DNA of 64,000 nucleotides from contig NZ_CP146963.1 of assembly GCF_037113525.1 (NCBI RefSeq), positions 1,426,001 through 1,490,000 of the forward strand, read 5' to 3'. This document shows, one piece after another, positions 27,939-36,935 of the stretch. The DNA is from Butyrivibrio fibrisolvens. GTDB taxonomy: Bacteria; Bacillota; Clostridia; Lachnospirales; Lachnospiraceae. Position 1 is the stretch's first letter; every line of letters begins with the position of its first letter. A program made the position numbers and the translations under genes. Below the pieces are notes generated by a model. That model had not been told where the DNA came from. It worked only from the letters and a program-made list of their open reading frames with translations, and searched no databases.

Positions 27939-28634
27939 ATGAAAGAAAATGTGATAGAGATAAGCCATCTCACAAAAAGTTATGGAAAAAGCAGAGGAGT
28001 AATAGATGTATCTTTAAACGTCCAAAAAGGTGACATTTTTGGATTCCTCGGACCAAATGGCGCAGGAAAGTCCACAACCATAAGATCCATGCTTGGCTTT
28101 CTGAAAATAAACGAAGGAAGCATAAAGATCCTTGGAATGGACAGCATTAAAGATCACGAGAAAATCTTAAGAGAAGTAGGCTATATGCCATCTGAAGCCT
28201 GGTTCTACGATTCAATGAAGGTTGCAGACGTTATCAAATACGCAGCAGATGTAAGAGGCATGGACTGCAGCGAAGAAGCAAGAAAACTATGCGAAAGACT
28301 TAAAGTTGATACTAAAAAGAAGATAAAACAGTTATCTCTTGGTAACAGAAAAAAAGTCAGCATAGTATGCGCAATGCAGCACAAGCCCAAACTCTTCATA
28401 TTCGATGAACCAACCGGCGGCCTCGACCCCCTTATGCAAAAGAACTTTTTTGCACTGATAAATGAATATGTAGATCAAGGCGCAACCTGCCTCCTGTCAA
28501 CCCATGTCCTGTCAGAAGTCGACAAATACTGTAAAAATGCAGCAATCATGAGAGAAGGAAGACTTACAATGCTGGATACACCGCATATTGATGACGAGAC
28601 GTTCCTTAGTTTCTACGAAGATGAAGAAGAATAG
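27939..28634 (+). CDS. ABC transporter ATP-binding protein
   Basis: A 231-residue cytoplasmic ATPase of the CcmA/BcrA class that powers ABC-2 type exporters. Walker A GPNGAGKST (about residue 38), a signature replaced by LSLGNRKK (about 131), Walker B LFIFDEPTGGLD (about 152) and switch His in STHVLSE. Start chosen at ATG 27939 (9 bases from AGGGAG) over ATG 27933, which is too close to it. Its partner permease follows after 67 bases. Position behind a LytTR/DUF3021 pair is typical for exporters of this family. Confidence 0.92.
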   Translation: MKENVIEISHLTKSYGKSRGVIDVSLNVQKGDIFGFLGPNGAGKSTTIRSMLGFLKINEGSIKILGMDSIKDHEKILREVGYMPSEAWFYDSMKVADVIKYAADVRGMDCSEEARKLCERLKVDTKKKIKQLSLGNRKKVSIVCAMQHKPKLFIFDEPTGGLDPLMQKNFFALINEYVDQGATCLLSTHVLSEVDKYCKNAAIMREGRLTMLDTPHIDDETFLSFYEDEEE

Positions 28635-28701
28635 GCCTATTTACATGACTTTTGGAACGAAGTGACAAAAAGTCGTAAATTTATAAAAGGGAGAACCAAA
28701 T

Positions 28702-29493
28702 ATGAAATCAGTTTTAAAAAGAGAATTATTACTTAACATAAAAAGCCTGCTAATCTGGAGCTTATCCGTCGGAATCCTTGGCCTTTCCTGCATCCTCCTT
28801 TACAGCTCAATGGAAGGCGAGATGAAAGACATGGCAGATGCCTTCTCCAACATGGGAGCCTTTTCCGATGCCTTCGGAATGAGCACCTTAAGCATAGCAT
28901 CCCTTAAAGGATACTTCGCAACAGAAATAGGCGCAGTACACGGCCTTGGAAGCGGCATGTTTGCAGCAATAATAGCTATAAACATAATTTCAAAAGAAGA
29001 AGACGCCCACACCGGCGAATTCATCTTTTCACTTCCCTTATCCAGAAGCAAAGTACTTACCGCCAAAGCCATATGCGTCGCAATAATGCTTGTTGTATTC
29101 ACCGCAGTCTGCACCATCTGCTATCTTATAGGTTTTAACATTCTAGGAGAAGACATCCCCACCGACCAGTTCTTAACCTTCATGGCAAGACAACTGCTCA
29201 TGAATGCAGAGGTAGCCGGAATCTGCTTTGCCCTCTCATCCTTCCCCGGCAAAAACCGAATGGGCCTCGGCCTTGGAATGGCCCTTTTATTCTACTCCTT
29301 CGACGTAATGGGTCGCGTAATCCCCGACCTCAAAGACTACCTCTTCATCGGCCCCTATTCCTACGCCAACGCTGCCGAGATATTCACCGACGTAGAGGTT
29401 CAAACCAAATCTATTATTCTTGCAATAATTCTTCTAATTTCCGGACTGATTTTCGCTTTCTGGAACTACAACCGAAGAGACCTTGCCAGCTAA
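28702..29493 (+). CDS. ABC-2 type permease
   Basis: A 263-residue membrane protein with six helices, beginning MKSVLKRELLLNIKSLLIWS, typical of ABC-2 permeases that partner the preceding ATPase. The central segment (ISKEEDAHTGEFIFSLPLSRSKV, about residues 95-117) is the usual cytoplasmic coupling loop. Substrate unknown. Ribosome site AAAGGGAG. Between the two genes a hairpin (TTTAC..GACTTTT with AAAAGTC..GTAAA) may adjust relative expression. Confidence 0.9.
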   Translation: MKSVLKRELLLNIKSLLIWSLSVGILGLSCILLYSSMEGEMKDMADAFSNMGAFSDAFGMSTLSIASLKGYFATEIGAVHGLGSGMFAAIIAINIISKEEDAHTGEFIFSLPLSRSKVLTAKAICVAIMLVVFTAVCTICYLIGFNILGEDIPTDQFLTFMARQLLMNAEVAGICFALSSFPGKNRMGLGLGMALLFYSFDVMGRVIPDLKDYLFIGPYSYANAAEIFTDVEVQTKSIILAIILLISGLIFAFWNYNRRDLAS

Positions 29494-29499
29494 TCCTAT

Positions 29500-29530
29500 G
29501 CTGATAAACTAGTTTTATCCATTTATCAGC
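29500..29530 (+). other. Hairpin after the ABC permease
   Basis: GCTGATAAA (29500-29508) pairs perfectly with TTTATCAGC (29522-29530). No T-run follows, but a full terminator lies 40 bases downstream. Confidence 0.55.
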
Positions 29531-29570
29531 TTCCACCCTCCGGGATAGGCGATACCTCCTTTACAAATCT

Positions 29571-29615
29571 CCACCACAAGCCGATATATGATATGCGGTT
29601 TGTGGTGATTTTTTT
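29571..29615 (+). terminator. Intrinsic terminator before the HD-GYP gene
   Basis: CACCACAAGCCG (29572-29583) pairs with CGGTTTGTGGTG (29596-29607, one G-U pair) and is followed by T7. It ends only 15 bases before the next start codon, so the HD-GYP gene either has a very short leader or its transcript reads through this hairpin. Confidence 0.85.
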
Positions 29616-29630
29616 AGTCTATGGTGGCTT

Positions 29631-31766
29631 ATGGCTTCATTTAGATTTGATAAGATAATTAAAAGCGGTTTATGGCAACGTATGTTTTTATCCGGTGTAG
29701 GTATCCTGGTGAATGTAGTCTTTGCCTGCATTATGCTTAGGCTCGGACTTCCATTCTATCTCGACACCATGGGTACTATTGCCGTGTCAGCAGCTGTAGG
29801 TCTTTTCCCCGGAATCCTTACAGCTGTTGCTTCGAATGCCATCATGGCACTAATACATGCCAATTTTATCTATTTTGGCTTTATCAACGCCATTATCGCG
29901 ATCCTGACCACATGGTTTGTCAGGAACAATCTCCATAAAAAGATTTCCAAAGTTATCGTTTTTGTCCTGATCATAGCATTCGCCACAGGCATCATCAGTT
30001 CCAGTATCAGCTGGTTTTTGTTAGAGGGAGCGCAGGCTGCCAAAAATTCAGAAGCTGTACTGATGCTTTCTTCATCCATCGGAATCCCCATGTTCTGGGC
30101 TTATTTTATCTTCACTATTTTTGTCGAAATATTTGATAAGGGCCTTGCTGTTGCTCTGGCGTGGCTAATATTGAAGATTCTCCCGGACGAGGTCAAAAAG
30201 CAATTCGAACAAGGAGACTGGAAACAGCGACCTCTTAATAGTGATGATCTTAGTAAATTAAAAGAATGGGGCAAAGGCCTTAATCATTCACTTCAAAAAA
30301 GGGCAACTGCCATGCTCATCTTAACGTCTGTCCTTCTTGTTGTCGTTACGGGATGGAGCGGCGTAAGACTCTATTTTTCCAAATATAAAGAAACACTGAC
30401 AGTTGACGCATACAATTCCCTTAGGCTCCTATCTGAAATGGTCAACAAAGACGATTTAAAGCATACCGTCATAAACACCAATACAGACTCTAAGTATAAG
30501 GAGACAGAGGCTCTTATCAAGAAGATCATAGACAGCTTCGAGTCTGTAGAAGCGATACGCCTTGTAAAGTTTGGTGAAAAAGAAGGCAGGGTTATCTTCG
30601 AGGTTGAGCCTCAAGAAAGCCTTAATGGCGAGAACGATGCTGTCTTTGAATATGATGATGAGATCATTGAATATATCCCCAATCTGTTAAAGGGAGAAAA
30701 CATAAATCCCATAGAACATGGCACTATCACTGATTGGAAGAGATCCGTCTTTTACCCGATCACAGATGAAGATGGAGAGTTTATCTGTTATGCCATAGCG
30801 GACGTTTCCGTAACTTATATGGCGGATTACATGCAGAACTTTACGCTCAGATTCTTCCTGATATTCCTAGGCTTCTTCATCCTGGTTTTGTCCAACAATA
30901 TGTGGTTTACCAACATTTGCATGTCTTACCCGATAAGGAGCATGGCCAAGTGCGTGGACGATTTTACACATCTTGGCTACGAGCAGGAGCAGCTTGATGA
31001 AAATGTAAAGACCATAAGATCTCTTGAGATTAAGACCAATGATGAACTTGAAAAGCTCTATGATTCCATTTGCAACATGACCCTCAACATTTCCGAACAG
31101 ATCAGGGACCTTAGAAAGCTTTCGGAAGCAACTTTAAAGATGCAGGACGGCCTTATCATCACCATGGCTGATATGGTTGAAAAAAGAGATTCGGACACAG
31201 GCGAGCACATTCAAAAGACAGCTCTTTATGTGAAAATAATCGTCGAAGGTCTTAAGAAAAAAGGCTACTACGCAGAAAAGATAACGCCTAAATTTATGTC
31301 CGATGTAGTAAGATCTGCCCCTCTCCACGATATAGGCAAGATCAACATCCCGGATGGAATCCTTAATAAACCGGGAAAGCTCACACCTGAAGAGTTCGAG
31401 ATAATGAAAACTCACACTACAGCCGGCAAAAACATCATGGAAAATGCCATCAGTACTGTAAAAGGAGAGAACTATCTCAAAGAAGCAAGGAACATGGCAG
31501 CCTACCATCACGAAAGATGGGACGGAAAAGGATATCCTGAGGGCCTTCACGGACAGGTCATCCCGCTTTCAGCAAGGATCATGGCTGTAGCGGACGTTTT
31601 CGATGCCCTCACATCTCCAAGAGTTTATAAACCCGCATTTTCACTTGAAAAATCCATCAGCATCATAACCGAGGAATCCGGAAGGCAGTTTGATCCTAAG
31701 TGCGTGGAAGTCTTCCTTGAGGCGATATCTGATGTGAAGATGGTACTTAATAAATTCAGTTCATGA
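29631..31766 (+). CDS. Membrane HD-GYP phosphodiesterase (c-di-GMP signalling)
   Basis: A 711-residue membrane sensor. Residues about 15-185 form five to six helices resembling a small-molecule-binding membrane domain; residues about 220-240 are another helix, then an extracellular sensor (about 245-405) and a final helix (about 408-430). After a HAMP-like linker and coiled coil comes an HD-GYP domain with the metal-binding HDIGK near 565, HHERWDGKGYPEG near 626-637 and ADVFDALTS. HD-GYP enzymes hydrolyse cyclic di-GMP; all motifs look intact. The start has a weak ribosome site (GGTGG at 3 bases), so the exact N-terminus is uncertain. It heads a block of four signalling genes. Confidence 0.88.
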   Translation: MASFRFDKIIKSGLWQRMFLSGVGILVNVVFACIMLRLGLPFYLDTMGTIAVSAAVGLFPGILTAVASNAIMALIHANFIYFGFINAIIAILTTWFVRNNLHKKISKVIVFVLIIAFATGIISSSISWFLLEGAQAAKNSEAVLMLSSSIGIPMFWAYFIFTIFVEIFDKGLAVALAWLILKILPDEVKKQFEQGDWKQRPLNSDDLSKLKEWGKGLNHSLQKRATAMLILTSVLLVVVTGWSGVRLYFSKYKETLTVDAYNSLRLLSEMVNKDDLKHTVINTNTDSKYKETEALIKKIIDSFESVEAIRLVKFGEKEGRVIFEVEPQESLNGENDAVFEYDDEIIEYIPNLLKGENINPIEHGTITDWKRSVFYPITDEDGEFICYAIADVSVTYMADYMQNFTLRFFLIFLGFFILVLSNNMWFTNICMSYPIRSMAKCVDDFTHLGYEQEQLDENVKTIRSLEIKTNDELEKLYDSICNMTLNISEQIRDLRKLSEATLKMQDGLIITMADMVEKRDSDTGEHIQKTALYVKIIVEGLKKKGYYAEKITPKFMSDVVRSAPLHDIGKINIPDGILNKPGKLTPEEFEIMKTHTTAGKNIMENAISTVKGENYLKEARNMAAYHHERWDGKGYPEGLHGQVIPLSARIMAVADVFDALTSPRVYKPAFSLEKSISIITEESGRQFDPKCVEVFLEAISDVKMVLNKFSS

Positions 31767-31853
31767 ATGGTTCAGTTTATAAGAAGTTTGGTTCGTAAGT
31801 GAGTATTTTATTTGGATTCGTTACAGGCGATTTAGTTTCCAGAGGTTAGAAGC

Positions 31854-34800
31854 ATGCTTAGTTTTTTTACTAAAAAAAATAAATTAGTAGCATCTTCTCT
31901 TAGTGTTATTGCCCTTATTGCGTCTCTTTGCGCCATAACGCTTATTGCTGATTGCTTCAGCATAAGTGCTTATGGCAGCAACGTCGAAATGTCCCAGGAC
32001 GCAGAAGACGCTGCCCTTATCGGCGGAGGCTTTGCTGTAACAGGCCAGTCTTCTTCCCTTGGATATTCTGCAGTTATCTATGATGAAAAAAACGGCCTTC
32101 TGACATCAGAAGCCAACTATATCCTTGGTTCCAGTGACGGATACATCTGGATCGGAAGCTATAGCGGTATTTACAGATATGACGGAATAGTTTTTGACAG
32201 GATCGACTATTCAGAAGGACTTACCAGCGGAAGAGGACTGTTTGAAGATAGTAAAGGCCGCATCTGGATAGGCACTAACGACAACGGCGTAGTAATGATA
32301 GAAGGCGAAAGAGCCACATGGATAACTTATAAAGAAGGCCTTCCTTCATCATCAATAAGACACTTTGCCGAGGATCTTGAAGGCAATATCTATATTGGAA
32401 CTACAGCAGGAGTCTGCTACGCTGATACAGATCTTAACATACATATCATTGGTGAAGAGCTTTTTGGTAATGAACGAGTCCTTAAGCTTGATTCAGACTC
32501 AGCTGGAACTGTCTACGGATCTACCAAGGACGGTACAGTTTTTTCCATAAAAAATAAAAATATAGATAAGGTATATAAAGCAGGTGACCTGTGTGACAGG
32601 ACCATCACAACTATCCTTGCAGATCCTGCGCAGGATGGATACGTATACTTGTGCACGAATGACGGAACGATCTATCATGGTGAGTTCGGTAAGAAGGCAA
32701 AAGAAATGAAGCTTATATCGACAACTCCAATTAAGTCCATTCACTGGATCAGCTATGACTGCGACAGGATATGGATCTCATCAACAAGTCAGCTGGGATA
32801 TATTGATGAGAGTGAAAGATTCCACCTTGTAGAAAACCTGCCTATGGACAGTGGTATCGAGATGTCCACCTCAGATTTTCAGGGTAATATATGGCTGGCT
32901 TCTTCTACTATGGGAATCATGAAGATCATATCCTGCAACTTCCAGGATCTTTCAGTCAGTACGCAGATGCCACAGCAAACAACTAACGCCACCTGTCTTT
33001 TGGATGGCAACCTGTATGCAGGCACAGATAGCGGACTCTATATCCTTGACCCTGACGGAAGACTGGTCATCAATAACCTTACAGATTATCTTGATGGTAC
33101 CAGGATCAGATGCATTAGCGCAGATAGTAAAGACAATCTCTGGATATCGACCTATAGCAACGGCCTTGGACTTGTGTGCTGTTCAAAAGATGGCGCGATC
33201 AAGAGCTACACCATGGAAGAAGGCCTTCCAAGTAATGAGATAAGATGCGCAAAAGAGATATCGGATGGTTCTATAGCGGCAGGCACTAACGGCGGACTTG
33301 TCATTATTAAGGACGGCCTTGTACAAAGAGTTGTAGGCGCTGATGATGGTATCAAGAATACTATATTTCTGACTGTAGAAGAAGGCGATAACGGCGAGAT
33401 CCTTGTTGGAACTGATGGCGACGGCCTGTACGTCATAACAGATGAAAGTGTAAGAAGACTAGGGCGCGAAGACGGCCTTACCAGCGAAGTGGTTCAGAGA
33501 ATCAAAAAAGATGATAAGGAAGACCTTTACTGGGTAATCCTGTCCAATGGTATAGGTTATCTTAAAAGGGGCGAATTTAGTATCGTCAGCACTTTCCCAA
33601 ATAATAACAATTATGACATGTATAGCGATAGTAACAATAATATATGGATACTATCTTCGTTCGGAGTTTATACTATAAGTAGAGATAAGATGATAGGCGA
33701 TGCTATAGATGACTATAGGCTTTTTGACCTTTCAAACGGACTTCCATGTAAGCCAACATCTAACTCCTACAGCGCTGTTGATGATGACGGCAATCTCTAT
33801 TTTGCAGGAAGACAGGGAGTCTGTAAAGTTAACATTGACCACTTTTTTGAAGAGAAAATGATGGTAAAGGCAGCCGTAAAATCTGTATACTGCGGCGATG
33901 AAAGGATCCTTATCGATGAGCAGGGAAGATACGTACTACCGGCAACTGATGCGAGAATCAAGATATCAGTAGCCGTTCTTGATTATACAGTTGTGGATCC
34001 ACAGGTTCATATCTATATGGATGGCAATCTGGAAGATGCCATACAGGTTTCCAAAAGTAAACTTACTCCGCTTGAATATACTAGAATGAAACATGGAACC
34101 TATACACTTCACATACAGGTTCTTGCAGGTAGCAACACCTCCGCAATGGTGGATCAGAGCTACATAATAATAAAACAGCCAAAATTCTTTGAACTGATGA
34201 TATTCAGAGTAATGGGTATAATTCTGACTGCCATATTTACAGGTATCATTGTATGGCGCGTTATGAAGGGAACCGTCATCCGCAAGCAGTACGAAGAGAT
34301 CAGCAGGGCAAGGGATGAAGCCCAGAGGGCTAATACAGCCAAGACAAGGTTCCTTGCAAATATCTCACATGAAGTCAGAACTCCGATAAACACAATTCTT
34401 GGCATGAACGAAATGATCATGAGAGAAGATGCAACAGGCGTTCCAAAAGGATATTTCATGTCCATGATGAACTATGCTTTTGATATAAAAAATGCCGCAG
34501 ATACTCTTCTTGGTCTTATAAATGATCTTCTTGACATGTCCAAGATCGAGTCAGGCAAGATGCACCTTGTAGAGCAGGAATATGACGTAGCTGAGCTTAT
34601 AAGAAGCGTTGTATCCATGATAAGGGTCAAGAGTAATGAAAAAGAGCTGACCTTTGATGTGGTAATTGATGAGATCATGCCGACAAAGCTTTACGGAGAT
34701 GCAGGCAAGATCAAACAGATAGTCCTTAACCTTCTTACCAATGCTGTTAAATATACAAAACATGGAGGGTTCATACTTATAGTATCCCTTAATGAAAGAG

Positions 34801-36137
34801 AAGATGATAATGCCGATATATCTTTTGTGGTAAAAGATACAGGAATGGGCATTAAACAGGAAGACATGGATAAGCTCTTTACAGCATACGAAAGGCTTGA
34901 AGAGCAGAAGAACAGCAGCATTCAGGGAACCGGCCTTGGACTTGATATCTCAAGAAAATTCGCCCAGATCATGGGCGGAAGCCTGACCTGCGAAAGCGTT
35001 TATGGTGAAGGCTCTGAGTTTACTCTTAATATAAGGCAAAAAATAGTTGATGATACCCCTATAGGTCTTTTTGTAGAACATAGTGAAGACACAGCAAAAG
35101 GGCCTTATGTACCTAAATTCATAGCACCTGATGCAGACGTCCTTGTAGTTGATGATAATCCAATGAACTTAAGTGTTATGAAGGGACTTCTTAAGGCAAC
35201 CAAGATATTTGTAACTACTGCAGGCAGCGGCGAAGAATGTCTTGAGAAGATGAAGACTACAAAGTTCAACATAGTATTCCTTGATCACATGATGCCCGGA
35301 ATGGACGGAATAGAAACAATAGGAAGAATCCGTCAAAACGATCCCGATATCCCTGTTTATGCGCTTACAGCTAACGCATCCGTAGGAGAAGAGTTCTATA
35401 AGTCCAAGGGATTTACAGGATATCTGGCTAAGCCTGTTGACAGTAAAGCTCTTGAATCAGCTATTATGGAGCATCTGCCTAAGGAAATCATGTTAACTCC
35501 AGAAGCGGAAGATGAAGTAGAAGAACTTACTTCTATGCCTGAAGAGTTTAGCTGGCTATATGATATTCCTGAGATCACGGTAGAAGAAGGAATCAAGAAT
35601 TCAGGCGGCATTTCATCATATATTTTCTCATTAAAGCTTTTCCTTGAGACCATCGATGGAAATGCCAAAGTCATAGGCGATGCTTATGATGCAGGAGATT
35701 TAAGACTATATACGATCAAAGTCCATGCTCTTAAGAGCTCTGCAAGGATCATAGGCGCACTGGGATTCTCCAAGATATGTGCCGATCTTGAGGAAGCGGG
35801 CAATAAGCAGGATAAGCAGTTCATAGATCTTATAAATGCAGATATGCTCACAGAATACCTGTCTTTTAAAGACAAGCTATCAAGACTTGAATCTAGCCAG
35901 AATGCAGCACAGGACAAGGACAAAAAAGAAATCGATCCTTCTGAACTTGAAGATGCATACAGCGCTCTTAAGGATGTTATACCGCAGATGGACTATGACA
36001 GCGTAGAACTGATACTTAATAATCTCAAGGAATACAAACTTCCTGAAAAAGATTCAGAGATAATTGGCAAACTCGGAAAGATGCTCAAAGCATTTGACTG
36101 GGATGGTATGGAGACAATAATAGGAGAAAGGAGTTAA
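31854..36137 (+). CDS. Hybrid histidine kinase with beta-propeller sensor
   Basis: A 1427-residue hybrid kinase. Order: signal or anchor helix (about 12-38), about 650 residues of two-component-propeller repeats (IWIGTNDNGV and NLWISTYSNGLG type), a Y_Y_Y-like domain (about 680-770), membrane helix (about 777-797), HisKA with phospho-acceptor His in ISHEVRTP near 838, ATPase domain (GTGLGLDISRKF near 1025), receiver with VVDDNP near 1097 and phospho-Asp in FLDHMMPG near 1143, and an HPt domain with HALKSS near 1290. This is the layout of hybrid two-component sensors for polysaccharides, but it lacks an output DNA-binding domain, so the HPt must pass phosphate to another protein, probably the response regulator next door. 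Confidence 0.93.
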   Translation: MLSFFTKKNKLVASSLSVIALIASLCAITLIADCFSISAYGSNVEMSQDAEDAALIGGGFAVTGQSSSLGYSAVIYDEKNGLLTSEANYILGSSDGYIWIGSYSGIYRYDGIVFDRIDYSEGLTSGRGLFEDSKGRIWIGTNDNGVVMIEGERATWITYKEGLPSSSIRHFAEDLEGNIYIGTTAGVCYADTDLNIHIIGEELFGNERVLKLDSDSAGTVYGSTKDGTVFSIKNKNIDKVYKAGDLCDRTITTILADPAQDGYVYLCTNDGTIYHGEFGKKAKEMKLISTTPIKSIHWISYDCDRIWISSTSQLGYIDESERFHLVENLPMDSGIEMSTSDFQGNIWLASSTMGIMKIISCNFQDLSVSTQMPQQTTNATCLLDGNLYAGTDSGLYILDPDGRLVINNLTDYLDGTRIRCISADSKDNLWISTYSNGLGLVCCSKDGAIKSYTMEEGLPSNEIRCAKEISDGSIAAGTNGGLVIIKDGLVQRVVGADDGIKNTIFLTVEEGDNGEILVGTDGDGLYVITDESVRRLGREDGLTSEVVQRIKKDDKEDLYWVILSNGIGYLKRGEFSIVSTFPNNNNYDMYSDSNNNIWILSSFGVYTISRDKMIGDAIDDYRLFDLSNGLPCKPTSNSYSAVDDDGNLYFAGRQGVCKVNIDHFFEEKMMVKAAVKSVYCGDERILIDEQGRYVLPATDARIKISVAVLDYTVVDPQVHIYMDGNLEDAIQVSKSKLTPLEYTRMKHGTYTLHIQVLAGSNTSAMVDQSYIIIKQPKFFELMIFRVMGIILTAIFTGIIVWRVMKGTVIRKQYEEISRARDEAQRANTAKTRFLANISHEVRTPINTILGMNEMIMREDATGVPKGYFMSMMNYAFDIKNAADTLLGLINDLLDMSKIESGKMHLVEQEYDVAELIRSVVSMIRVKSNEKELTFDVVIDEIMPTKLYGDAGKIKQIVLNLLTNAVKYTKHGGFILIVSLNEREDDNADISFVVKDTGMGIKQEDMDKLFTAYERLEEQKNSSIQGTGLGLDISRKFAQIMGGSLTCESVYGEGSEFTLNIRQKIVDDTPIGLFVEHSEDTAKGPYVPKFIAPDADVLVVDDNPMNLSVMKGLLKATKIFVTTAGSGEECLEKMKTTKFNIVFLDHMMPGMDGIETIGRIRQNDPDIPVYALTANASVGEEFYKSKGFTGYLAKPVDSKALESAIMEHLPKEIMLTPEAEDEVEELTSMPEEFSWLYDIPEITVEEGIKNSGGISSYIFSLKLFLETIDGNAKVIGDAYDAGDLRLYTIKVHALKSSARIIGALGFSKICADLEEAGNKQDKQFIDLINADMLTEYLSFKDKLSRLESSQNAAQDKDKKEIDPSELEDAYSALKDVIPQMDYDSVELILNNLKEYKLPEKDSEIIGKLGKMLKAFDWDGMETIIGERS

Positions 36138-36165
36138 TCGGAGATTAACTCATGTGAGGCTTAAG

Positions 36166-36924
36166 ATGGCGGAGAATCAGACGATCGTAATTGCATTAAA
36201 AGAATCTTTTATAGTGCGCGTGCTTGTGGGTAAGACCAGGGACGCGGGGATTTCGTGCGAATATGTGCCATGTATCATAAACGAGATATTCAAAAAGCTT
36301 GATGACTCGTCCATGGTCACACTCTATATGGATGAAGGCGATATTCCAGGAGATGATATCCTGCATTTTCTTGTGGACAAGCTTAGTGAAAAAAGCATGC
36401 AGATGATCCTTATTGGAGAGCAAAACGACCTGCAGCAGGTATCAAAGCTGATTCCTGGTGATCTTATCTACAGCGTTTTTTCCAGACCTGTTGATAATGC
36501 CACCTATGTTAATACTATAAAGGACTATTTTACCAAAGTAAGACTGGGTGAGTTCAAAAAGAGCATCCTTGTAGTTGACGATGACCCCAACTATCTTGGA
36601 ATAGTCAGAGAGTGGCTCAAAGACAAGTACAAAGTGTTTATGGCTAATTCAGGTCTTCAGGCGATCAAATGGCTTGGCAAAAACAAAGTTGACTTAATCC
36701 TCCTGGATCATGAAATGCCTGTTACAAGCGGACCTCAGGTCCTTGAAATGCTAAGAAGTGACGAAGAGACCAAGGTCATCCCTGTCATGTTCCTGACAGG
36801 TAAAGGCGATAAGGAAAGCGTTATGAAAGTTGTAGCCCTTAAGCCCGAAGGGTATTTTCTGAAGACGATACAAAAGGATGAACTTTTGGATAAGCTTGAA
36901 GAGTTCTTTATCCTGCATTCATAA
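36166..36924 (+). CDS. Two-domain response regulator (pseudo-receiver + receiver)
   Basis: A 252-residue protein with two receiver-like halves. The N-terminal half (about 1-125) has the fold rhythm of a receiver but no clear phospho-Asp triad. The C-terminal half is a full receiver: LVVDDDP near 135, phospho-Asp in LLDHEMP near 182, a Thr in FLTGKGD near 208 and the Lys near 225. There is no DNA-binding or enzyme output. I chose ATG 36166 because GTGAGG lies 6 bases upstream. It lies 28 bases after the hybrid kinase and 11 bases before the HD-GYP gene, so it probably relays phosphate from the HPt to control that protein. Confidence 0.85.
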   Translation: MAENQTIVIALKESFIVRVLVGKTRDAGISCEYVPCIINEIFKKLDDSSMVTLYMDEGDIPGDDILHFLVDKLSEKSMQMILIGEQNDLQQVSKLIPGDLIYSVFSRPVDNATYVNTIKDYFTKVRLGEFKKSILVVDDDPNYLGIVREWLKDKYKVFMANSGLQAIKWLGKNKVDLILLDHEMPVTSGPQVLEMLRSDEETKVIPVMFLTGKGDKESVMKVVALKPEGYFLKTIQKDELLDKLEEFFILHS

Positions 36925-36935
36925 AAAGGTGTTCT

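Noticed and set aside
29494..29630. Possible c-di-GMP riboswitch before the HD-GYP gene
   Set aside because: The GEMM core sequence and its conserved adenines are absent. The hairpin is an ordinary terminator for the ABC transporter.
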